Source of the DNA: Nemertoderma westbladi
Lineage: Eukaryota; Xenacoelomorpha; Nemertodermatida; Nemertodermatidae
Reading direction: 5' to 3'
Length of the DNA stretch: 25,783 nt
Assembly (NCBI GenBank): GCA_032718475.1
Contig: JAUCBJ010003622.1
Span: forward strand, 1 to 25,783
Shown: positions 18,406 to 25,783 of the stretch, piece by piece
Position numbering within the stretch: position 1 is the first letter of the stretch
Layout of the letters: the number at the start of each line of letters is the position of its first letter
Notes under the pieces: generated by a model
The model's database searches: none
Seen by the model: the letters and a program-made list of their open reading frames with translations, nothing else
Told to the model about the DNA's origin: nothing
Translations under genes and position numbers: made by a program

Positions 18406-20280
18406 TAAGGCATTTCTATTATAGTATGATTATACTGTAAGTCTATAGGGAGGGGTGGGGGGGGGGGGGGGGATCGCCTAGGACTCCTGAATTAGGTTGT
18501 ACTGTACTGTACATTGTACCGCGTTACTGTTAAGCCTACATAAATATAGGGCAAATGAGTAAAAAAGTATAGGGCATAAAAAGTAATAAAATTACAGTAT
18601 ATAGGGCATTAAAGTAATTAGGAGCCCGCTCGACAGGCGGGATACTTACTGTAAGAATCTCAGGGATACTTTACTGTAAAAATCTCAGGATATATAACAC
18701 TGACTGACTGACTGACTGATAATTATCTAGGTTCAGGCACTTCCTGCCTGGCGATTTTGTTGAAATTTTACAAGTAAATTGCTTTGGTGGTTCATAATCG
18801 CGTTACAAAATATCAGATAAATTCAATGTGTGGTATTCGATATATTTCGTTTTTTTTGAAATTATTTTGTCGCGAAATTAAAAGCAATGGTAAAGTAACA
18901 ACTCCTCCCTGAGCTGCTGCAGCAGCTAGCTGTGTAGTAATGATTGAGTTCAGGGCTGCCTGAGATAGAATTCCATCAAGGCAGAATTTCTTGAATACAC
19001 CCCTTCTGCTGCTGGCTGCTGGCTGAGTCTACACATCCTTTATCAGCTCTCAGGGATAGACAGAAAATAGTTGAGTTGTCAATAAACAAAATAAAATATA
19101 CCACTGCAGTAGGATTATATTATTATTCCACGAATCATTGGGCTGATTATTTTGTATAGGATATACTGATTAAAAATATTATTCTTATTTTTTTTATTAC
19201 ATAGGATTAGCATCATTTTTTAGATGAAGCATTAATAGTGTAAATTAAGCACCGGTACTAAAATACAGAAATGCCTGCTTTATACCTACATCTGTACATA
19301 CAATACAGCAAAATAGTGCTATATATACTAATACCGGTACTGATAGCCTGAGAGAACAGCAGTAGAGAAACCGGTAGCATGGAACCTAACATTAGACTTT
19401 TGGAGGACATAAAAAATCAAAAAAAAGGACAAAAAAAGGATTTAAACGGACAATAAAAATTATTGCGTTTTTATTATGTGGGACGAGCCACAAAGTCAGC
19501 TAGCCCCACGCCTTATAGTTTAGACAATTGTTTAGTTTACTTACTGCTGGCCGACAAGGTTTATTTCTAATAGTCTTGTAAATAGGATTCTTCCCCCGGG
19601 CTCCTTCCAGCCAGCTTGCTGGCTTTCTACTGTAGTTATATAGGGCATAATACGTAAAAAATATAGGGCATGAAAAGTATATTTCGTTAACAAACCCCAT
19701 ACAATCTTGACACTGCAATGGCAATGTAATTAAACCGAAGCAAGGACCAATCAGAGACTAGCAGAGCAGTATACAGTAGTATAGTGCTGAGACCATATGG
19801 GGTTTGGGAATAATATACCACTTACTGTACAAACCTCATGCGATGTCAGCACTTTAATAAAAAAATAAATTGGGATTGAGCTGTGAATGCAAATGTAATT
19901 AGGGGGAATATTGCTCTCGGCACAAGGCATACTGTACTGCGTATGTTATGTTATTAGTTGAGACAAATATTGGTACTTTATACAGTGCTGCTTAATTCAT
20001 GTTCTTTTATCATAAAGTAGAAGCTGATATTTATTTATCGAAGAACAGTGACTGTGAATGGAAATTCTCTTCAAATATTAATTAAACCATTTCCATTAAT
20101 TACGGTAGTAAACCTTGCGTAATGGGCGATTCATTTATCCATATGTGAATATGATGTTTAAAATTCAAATATAATATACATATGATCTCAATGCGTCTAT
20201 TATTTATTTCCAACGGTGCGCCGATTTTTGCGTTAATATTGTGGCGCAATTCCTGATTTTGATCATATCATACCTTTCAA
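18406..20280. other. Repeat-rich intergenic DNA, no gene seen
   Basis: It contains a G-rich run (18448-18472), ATAGGGCA motifs (18546-18620, 19640-19680), a short ACTG microsatellite (about 18700-18718) and CTGCTGGCTGCTGG (about 19008). The open frame at 19500-19724 overlaps these repeats and is not supported. Confidence 0.5.
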
Positions 20281-20283
20281 ATT

Positions 20284-20497
20284 CAATTGAGGGAAAGGAA
20301 CAGGTTATAGAGGCATGCTTTTCTAACCAAAAGAATAAATGATATTGATACCAATCGAGGGAAAAGAACAGGTTCCCAAGGCAGCCTTTTCTAAGCAAAA
20401 CAATAAACGATATTGCTATAATTGCTACCGATTGAGGGAAAGGAACAGGTTACAGAGGCAGGATTTTCTAGCCAAAACAATATACGATGTTGTTACC
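20284..20497 (+). repeat. Tandem repeat of about 67-78 bp, three units
   Basis: Each unit carries GAGGGAAA-GAACAGGTT, an AGGC box, TTTTCTA-CCAAAA-AATA and a GATATTG-like end; units start near 20284, 20351 and 20429. Single diverged copies occur at 5941-5988, 15483-15500 and 18240-18285, so it is a dispersed family that has become tandem here. Confidence 0.82.
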
Positions 20498-20643
20498 CCG
20501 ATTACTACGACATTATTCCCTGAAGTACTGTACTGCATTGGTACTGTAATGTACTGTATAATCTAATACAGTAGTATAATAGAACCTACTGTTGTACTGC
20601 AGTACTGTACCTACCGTAATAAAATATCTCAATACAGCAATAT
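20498..20643. other. Flank of the gypsy element's 3' LTR
   Basis: TACTGTACTGCAGTACTGTAC-type low-complexity sequence. No feature beyond that. Its TA-rich end blurs the LTR boundary. Confidence 0.5.
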
Positions 20644-21140
20644 TATAATATATTGATCCCGAATCAGATATGATACATTGAACATATATAACAGTATTAA
20701 CAGCGGTATAATATAATCACGGATTCTCTCCTACCGGTACAGATACATACATATACTGTTCTCCCGATCTACCGGTACCGTCCTAAGCCTGACAGCCTGA
20801 CTACTCGCTCCTCAATACACTACATCTCTCCCCTACGTAAAAAGAGCATAAGACCGATATTCAATTCATATTTTCCTACCTATGATTGATTAGTAATAGA
20901 CCGATTGAATGGAATCACAATAGAGAACCTAAAGTAAGCTTGAGCATTATCTATTCATACGGTACAACTATGGTATAACCAAAAAAACAATATGACGAAA
21001 AAACATACGAAAAGTACATAAGTTAATACAGTGTTTCATAATATAAGGCACGTTGTCCACATAGCTTGGATAAAATGATTGGATTAATGTTTCTAAATTG
21101 TTCACCCAATTCTCTCCTTTCAAGCAGACACGCTGTTACA
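20644..21140 (-). repeat. 3' LTR of the gypsy element (about 497 bp)
   Basis: On the minus strand it begins TGTAACAGCG just after the polypurine tract and ends TATTATA at 20644, the last base shared with the 5' LTR. The end lacks the usual CA, so the exact terminus is uncertain. 20644-20812 matches 25615-25783. Confidence 0.82.
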
Positions 21141-21152
21141 ACTACCCCAATT
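21141..21152 (-). other. Likely polypurine tract
   Basis: The minus strand reads AATTGGGGTAGT just before the LTR start TGTAACAG. The purine run is short and broken by T, so the call rests mainly on position. Confidence 0.5.
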
Positions 21153-21160
21153 TATTTATT

Positions 21161-22393
21161 TTACGGCCATGGCTGTGGTCGAATAGTAGATCGATTGCGG
21201 AGCATGTAAGGATCCCGCAGACCCAAGGGATTCGGTAGATTATGTGGGACATTATCATCGCGCCGGTCCTCATTATTATTCCCATTCAATTCAACCTCAT
21301 AATCATCAATATTTGGGTCATAAAGAGCTGCTGGTGCGTGTGGGATGTGAGCAGATCGTGAGATCGGTTTGATATGTTGTATATTACGAGTGATATATCT
21401 CCCATCGGAAGTGCGCCTTCCAGAAACACGTGATCCTTTCACTGCTGTGACAATGTAAGGTGTCGGTTCATAGTGCGATGTAAACTTGTTGAATCTTCGT
21501 TGCCGGATTAATATGTAATTTCCAGGTTCAACAGAAGTTTCTCGAATATTTCGTCGTTTCTCTGCATATGATTTCATGTTTTCTTTCGCTTTACAGTCAG
21601 AAGATAATAGATCCTGATTTACTGGAGGGTTTATGTGAACTGGGAGTCGGTGCCGTGCCGTGTATGATTTAACGATGTCATTCGGTGCTACACCAGTTGA
21701 AGTGTGAGGCGTATTCCGAAGGTCAAGAAGGTTATAACATTCCTCTTTCCAATCTTTTCCTTCGATTCGTGCTGATTGGATGGTTTTTTTCAGAGTACGA
21801 TTGAAGCGTTCTACTTCCCCGTTTGCTTCTGGGTGTTCTGGTGTTATGCGTTGATGTTTGAAACCCTGTTCCTGGGCCAACCTTTTGAAGTGTTGTGAGT
21901 TGTAAGGGGGGCCATTATCGGTTTTAACAACCTCTGGGTGGCCATGTGCAGCGAACATTTTCTTAAGTTTCCCAGCTGTTTCCTTGAATGATGTTCCTGT
22001 AAATTCAATGTCAGGGTATCGGCTGTAATCATCTATCATTACGAGGGCCGTGTCGCCTGTGGGAAAAGGCCCGCAGTGGTCCACAGCAACCTTTTGGAAT
22101 GGGTAACTTGGCAATGGAGTCATTTGCAGAGGGGCCCTATGATGACTCACCACAACTGATTGACATGCGAGGCAGTTTGCGACCAATGATTCGACTTGTC
22201 TATCCATACCAGGGAACCAACACAATCTGCGTAAGAATGATTTCGTTTTAACAACCCCTTGGTGTGCACTGTGACCAACATTAAGAACTCTCTGTTCAAG
22301 TTGGGGCGGTATTACTATTCGATTCCCCCTCATTACGATATTATCAATTAGAGACAATTCATCTCGGATCATATAAAATGGCTTAAACTTGGC
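21161..22393 (-). CDS. Integrase part of the same polyprotein, downstream of the in-frame stop
   Basis: Continues in the frame of the upstream ORF right after the TAA, to a TAA at 21161. From the first ATG (22372) it is 403 aa. The zinc-binding HHCC domain is H34-x2-H37 and C67-x2-C70; the catalytic core is D98 (VAVDHCG), D152 (VKTDNGP) and E188 (NGEVERFN), a D-D-35-E spacing. A C-terminal domain follows with YEPTPYIVTAVKG and RNIQHIKPI. It inserts the cDNA into chromosomes. The ATG at 22372 is probably not a real start: family members have a single polyprotein, and the sequence before it (PFYMIRDELS) is the usual conserved lead-in. Confidence 0.92.
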   Translation of the reverse strand, partial: AKFKPFYMIRDELSLIDNIVMRGNRIVIPPQLEQRVLNVGHSAHQGVVKTKSFLRRLCWFPGMDRQVESLVANCLACQSVVVSHHRAPLQMTPLPSYPFQKVAVDHCGPFPTGDTALVMIDDYSRYPDIEFTGTSFKETAGKLKKMFAAHGHPEVVKTDNGPPYNSQHFKRLAQEQGFKHQRITPEHPEANGEVERFNRTLKKTIQSARIEGKDWKEECYNLLDLRNTPHTSTGVAPNDIVKSYTARHRLPVHINPPVNQDLLSSDCKAKENMKSYAEKRRNIRETSVEPGNYILIRQRRFNKFTSHYEPTPYIVTAVKGSRVSGRRTSDGRYITRNIQHIKPISRSAHIPHAPAALYDPNIDDYEVELNGNNNEDRRDDNVPHNLPNPLGLRDPYMLRNRSTIRPQPWP

Positions 22394-22396
22394 TTA
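22394..22396 (-). other. In-frame TAA splitting the gypsy polyprotein
   Basis: (25603-22372)/3 is a whole number, and no frameshift lies between. The codon separates NNET and AKFKPFY. One base change from a sense codon would account for it. Readthrough is possible but not shown. Confidence 0.9.
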
Positions 22397-25300
22397 GGTC
22401 TCATTGTTCCATTTGCCAGATATAATGGCTTGTTTTAATTCGCAAAAAGCAGTTTCTGATGCAGTTTTTACCTCCTCGACTGTCACAGCACTATCTAGGG
22501 ACTCCCCAACCATGTGTCTTATAGATTTGGCAATGATGTCATCATCAGCTGCCTCAGGTGCGAAATTCTCGTTAGATTGGATATTGTTATGCCTTGAGAG
22601 ATAATCACTTATGTTACTAGATCCACGGCGGTATTTAATTATGTAGTCGAACTCTTGGAGATACATGATCCATCTCTCTATTCTTAGAGGAAGACTCTTT
22701 AGAGGGTGTTTCTTGGATAACATTATCTCGAGAGGTTTGTGATCGGTTATAATGGTATATGGGTTACCCAATAGAAATAGTCGAAACCGGTCTGATCCCC
22801 ACCTTACAGCTAAACATTCTCCCTCAGTTTGACTATATCTAGATTCTGGGCCTGTGGTAGATCTACTGGCATACATTTTTGGAATCCATTCTCCAGTTTT
22901 GTTGTCGAGTTGAACCAAAATGGCACCGATTCCAGTTTTGTGAAAGTCCACATGAAGCTCCGTTTGAGATTGTGGGTCAAAATGGCCCAAAAGACAATGT
23001 TCTGATAAGCAATGGCGAATCGCTTCAAAACATTCCATTAGATCATTGTTCCAGATGAAGGGCACGTCATCTTTGGTCAATTCTCTCAGTGGAGCAGTGA
23101 GGATGGCGAAATTTGGAATAAACATACGGGATGCTCCTACCATGGCTAAGAGAGATCTCACATCTTCTTTGCATGTGGGTGGTCGCATATCCTTTATGGC
23201 TTGTACTTTACTGGGATCAGGTGATATGCCGTCCTTGCTCAAGATAATCCCAAAGAACTTGGTTTTAGAGACTCTGAATTCGCATTTCTCCCGTTTCAGT
23301 GTAAGCCCAGCGCTTAGTAACGCTTCCAATACTAGCTGCAGAGCTATATCGTGATCGTGGGCGGTTTTCCCAAAGACAATTATGTCGTCGGAGATATTCC
23401 TCGCCCCTGTAATTCCAGAGATAGTTCGCCTTATCACCCGATCGAACTCATCCTGGGCAGATATTATACCAATTGGGAGGCGTTTATATCTCATGTTTCC
23501 GAGGTGTGTATAAAAGGTAGTGATAGGTCTACTTTCTGCAGACAGTTCTAGTTGATGGTATCCATTATTGAGGTCTAGATGACTGAAAACTGTGCTGCCT
23601 GTAACAGCAAACAGTATATCGTCGAGTGTGGGCAGATCATTCTTGTTACGGTATATAGCTGTATTAGCCGCTCGACAGTCCAGACAAAATCTCAGGGCAT
23701 TTGGGTCTGAATCCTTCGGTTTGGGAGCACATACAATATTGGATACCCATGTCGTTGGGATGTTAGTTGGGGCGTGTTCGATGATGTCCTCTTTTAGCAG
23801 TTTGTCCAAATGTTGCTCTAGGCATTCCTGGTAACAGAATGGGATCTTCCGTGGAGTTTGGGTAATGGGTTTGACCGTCGTGTCTATCATTAATTCAACT
23901 TGACCATGAAGATACTTGCCAATGGTGGATCTGAATATTTCATTACAATGTACAATGTTCATTGGTAACATATTCTTATCAGCATTGTTAGTTGATTTCT
24001 CTGCATCTATTTTCTTAAACACTAATTCATTGGCGATATCATTGAAATTGTAAAAGTTTCCAAAAGAGTCAGGGCTGTTACTAAAACAATGATTCTTCCT
24101 GGCAACAGCCAGAATACCCAAGTTAAGTGCAGTTTTTCCCGAAATTAGCGGTTTTGAAGAACTTTTACCAGATACAACCATCATACGGTCTTGTATAGAT
24201 GCATTTTTGGTTGATATTTCCGCCATAAACCAACCTTCTATAGGAATTTTATGATTACAATAAGTAAATGCTGGTCGTAAGGGAGGATGCAATCGTGGGG
24301 CGTTGGGCCAGAGATTATTAAACGTGAATGCATCCATCATCGTTACAGAGCAGCATGAGTCTATTTCAACCCATATCAGAGTTCCATTAATTTTCAGTTG
24401 TAAGCTAACATCCTCGAAGGGGTCGCCACTAACTTTGTGGCACCATTCACCGAAATAATCTGGATCCTCGTCTGGAAACTGGGGGTCCTCTTTGTAGGAA
24501 TCATCAACACAGGAGCAGTAATGATCACCGGTACCGGTACCAGTTTCATCAAAAACCTGTTCTTCCAGATCTTCTCCATCTATTCTTTTGCTGTAGTGTG
24601 GCCCACCCATGGGTCTGTTCATATGAAACTGCTGGCGATAATTAGATCTGCCTCCTCTAGCTTGAAAGGGACGCATTTGTGGGTTAATTTGCGGACATCG
24701 TGTCCGCCAATGGCCCGTGTGTCCGCATATAAAACAGCTACTGTTATGGGCTGGACAATAGCGCCCTCTGTGTTGTTTATTACACCCAAGGCATCGTTCG
24801 GTTTGTGGTGCCTGATTGGTTTGGTGTGAGTATCGATAATTGTTGTCAACTTGACTCCTCTCATTGTGTGGATTCTGTTGTGAACCGGAACTTTGTGGAG
24901 ATATTCCAGGTCTTGTATTTCCGAATCGGGTTTTCATATTCAGGTGAGAATATCGGTGCTGGATCTTTTTGGCTTCCTCGGCCTTATCGGTTTCCTCGAG
25001 TTTGACTTTCTGCAGTAGTCGTGTAGTTTCGCTCATGTCGGCCAATTGAAGTTTAGAGTCTTCCATAATCTTTGCATGTCTTACAATCTCGTCGATTGTC
25101 CAGTCCTGTTCAATTGCCTTGGCTTTCAGCCGCATATTTGTTCCTTTTGACAGAACTTGCTCTTTCAAGCGGCGATTAACTGCTGGTAAGTCGCCAAACT
25201 CACAGTCTACAGCTAACTCGCGAAGTTTAACCACATAATCGACTGTGCTCTGATCTTCGAACTGCGAACAATCGATGAACCGCATTGTAGCGTGCGATAC

Positions 25301-25603
25301 GTTTCTGCGCGGAGTGAAGTATTCAGTAAGCTTGTCCGTCACTTCTTGGTACGCGTTTCGTGGCGGTTCTATTGCAGGCAGGTTAGGTAGGTGCTCCGCT
25401 ATATCTTCCAATGATCGACCCGATTCGTAGAATAATGCATCGAGTTTAGTTTCAGGATCCACAAATCTCGCTAACCTCATCGCTCGTTCCAGCGATCGTA
25501 ACCATTTCGTGAACTCTTTACCCGAATTCAAAGGGTCAGTGGCAGTAAATTTACCAATTCCTAAACCGTGATAACCGGTGCCTCCGGCTTGAGCTTCGCC
25601 CAT
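22394..25603 (-). CDS. Gag-protease-RT-RNase H polyprotein of the gypsy element (ends at an in-frame TAA)
   Basis: 1069 codons from ATG to TAA. Gag occupies about residues 1-270, followed by two zinc knuckles (C271-x2-C-x3-H-x4-C283, a variant form, and C290-x2-C-x4-H-x4-C303). The protease region has D415-S-C-C where the family has D-S/T-G. RT (about 575-760) has FSHLDLNNGYHQ with catalytic D677 and ISDDIIVFG with D739-D740. RNase H follows (D886, E927, D954; TDHKPLE), ending with the typical SNISDYLSRH. It makes virus-like particle proteins and copies the element's RNA in the cytoplasm. The TAA falls between RNase H and integrase, and the same frame continues without it to the integrase end. 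Gag and pol share one frame, as in Mag-type elements. Confidence 0.93.
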   Translation of the reverse strand: MGEAQAGGTGYHGLGIGKFTATDPLNSGKEFTKWLRSLERAMRLARFVDPETKLDALFYESGRSLEDIAEHLPNLPAIEPPRNAYQEVTDKLTEYFTPRRNVSHATMRFIDCSQFEDQSTVDYVVKLRELAVDCEFGDLPAVNRRLKEQVLSKGTNMRLKAKAIEQDWTIDEIVRHAKIMEDSKLQLADMSETTRLLQKVKLEETDKAEEAKKIQHRYSHLNMKTRFGNTRPGISPQSSGSQQNPHNERSQVDNNYRYSHQTNQAPQTERCLGCNKQHRGRYCPAHNSSCFICGHTGHWRTRCPQINPQMRPFQARGGRSNYRQQFHMNRPMGGPHYSKRIDGEDLEEQVFDETGTGTGDHYCSCVDDSYKEDPQFPDEDPDYFGEWCHKVSGDPFEDVSLQLKINGTLIWVEIDSCCSVTMMDAFTFNNLWPNAPRLHPPLRPAFTYCNHKIPIEGWFMAEISTKNASIQDRMMVVSGKSSSKPLISGKTALNLGILAVARKNHCFSNSPDSFGNFYNFNDIANELVFKKIDAEKSTNNADKNMLPMNIVHCNEIFRSTIGKYLHGQVELMIDTTVKPITQTPRKIPFCYQECLEQHLDKLLKEDIIEHAPTNIPTTWVSNIVCAPKPKDSDPNALRFCLDCRAANTAIYRNKNDLPTLDDILFAVTGSTVFSHLDLNNGYHQLELSAESRPITTFYTHLGNMRYKRLPIGIISAQDEFDRVIRRTISGITGARNISDDIIVFGKTAHDHDIALQLVLEALLSAGLTLKREKCEFRVSKTKFFGIILSKDGISPDPSKVQAIKDMRPPTCKEDVRSLLAMVGASRMFIPNFAILTAPLRELTKDDVPFIWNNDLMECFEAIRHCLSEHCLLGHFDPQSQTELHVDFHKTGIGAILVQLDNKTGEWIPKMYASRSTTGPESRYSQTEGECLAVRWGSDRFRLFLLGNPYTIITDHKPLEIMLSKKHPLKSLPLRIERWIMYLQEFDYIIKYRRGSSNISDYLSRHNNIQSNENFAPEAADDDIIAKSIRHMVGESLDSAVTVEEVKTASETAFCELKQAIISGKWNNET

Positions 25604-25614
25604 TTCGTCGCCAA
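25597..25614 (-). other. Likely primer-binding site, overlapping the gag start
   Basis: Directly after the LTR end the minus strand reads TTGGCGACGAAATGGG. TGG followed by GCGACG is the usual start of a tRNA 3'-end complement. The tRNA is not identified. The gag ATG (25603-25601) lies only 11 nt from the LTR end, so an 18-nt site would include it. Confidence 0.55.
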
Positions 25615-25783
25615 TATAATATATTGATCCCGAATCAGATATGATACATTGAACATATATAACAGTAGTAACAGCGGTATAATATAATCACGGATTCTCT
25701 CCTACCGGTACAGATACATACATATACTGTTCTCCCGATCTACCGGTACCGTTCTAAGCCTGACAGCCTGACTACTCGCTCCT
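25615..25783 (-). repeat. 5' LTR of the gypsy element, partial
   Basis: Only the last 169 bp of the LTR (its downstream part) are inside the window. It differs from the 3' LTR by a G/T and a T/C substitution. Confidence 0.88.

Larger units (their letters stand above)
20644..25783 (-). mobile_element. Ty3/gypsy LTR retrotransposon, nearly complete, Mag/K02A2.6-like
   Basis: Minus-strand order is 5' LTR (cut by the window's right edge), primer-binding site, gag, protease, RT, RNase H, integrase, polypurine tract, 3' LTR. The RT-RNase H-integrase order is that of Metaviridae. The two LTRs match over the visible 169 bp with 2 substitutions and no indel (about 1.2%), so the insertion is recent. 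The polyprotein frame has a single in-frame stop. Flanking target duplication cannot be checked because the 5' LTR start is outside. Confidence 0.93.

Noticed and set aside
22404-25005. Plus-strand ORFs opposite the gypsy polyprotein
   Set aside because: They are antisense shadows of the long minus-strand coding frame.

Overview
This is a window of repeat-rich metazoan nuclear DNA. It is AT-rich, with split genes, GT-AG introns, LINE, SINE and Ty3/gypsy elements, minisatellites and long poly-G runs. Frequent TAGGCCTA-like motifs, the poly-G tracts and the mix of elements suggest a marine invertebrate, possibly an echinoderm or another non-vertebrate deuterostome. That assignment is an impression, not proven.

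Left part (1-4905, plus strand): two exons of a nicotinic acetylcholine receptor-type Cys-loop channel (1770-1996 and 4751-4905) join in phase 0 across a 2.75 kb intron. The second exon is exactly 155 bp, the sum of the 45 bp and 110 bp exons found separately in vertebrate nAChR genes. The intron holds two inverted copies of one 5'-truncated LINE, one of them with a perfect 21 bp target-site duplication. Between them lies a dispersed repeat carrying a type I hammerhead ribozyme motif in the sense direction. No later receptor exon (Cys-loop, membrane segments) was seen.

Middle part (13474 down to 5411, minus strand): a complete five-exon gene whose splice sites and phases all agree, giving 325 codons (324 aa plus stop). 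The product has a signal peptide, 10 cysteines after it, one N-glycosylation sequon and a hydrophobic C-terminus ending right at the stop. It looks like a GPI-anchored or tail-anchored surface protein of no family I recognise. Its introns hold SINEs, a hairpin MITE, a 34 bp minisatellite and poly-G runs.

Right-middle part (13475-20643): no gene was seen. It is a patchwork of minisatellites (45, about 30, 27 and about 67 bp units), a second, decayed copy of the hammerhead repeat, G7-TATA-C7 palindromes and short dispersed repeats.

Right end (20644-25783, minus strand): a young Ty3/gypsy LTR retrotransposon, probably Mag-like or K02A2.6-like. It has one gag-protease-RT-RNase H-integrase frame broken by a single in-frame TAA between RNase H and integrase. 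The visible parts of its two LTRs differ at 2 of 169 positions. The 5' LTR runs off the window.

The items most worth following up are the hammerhead repeat, especially the copy lying sense in the receptor intron between inverted LINE arms, and the orphan five-exon surface-protein gene.
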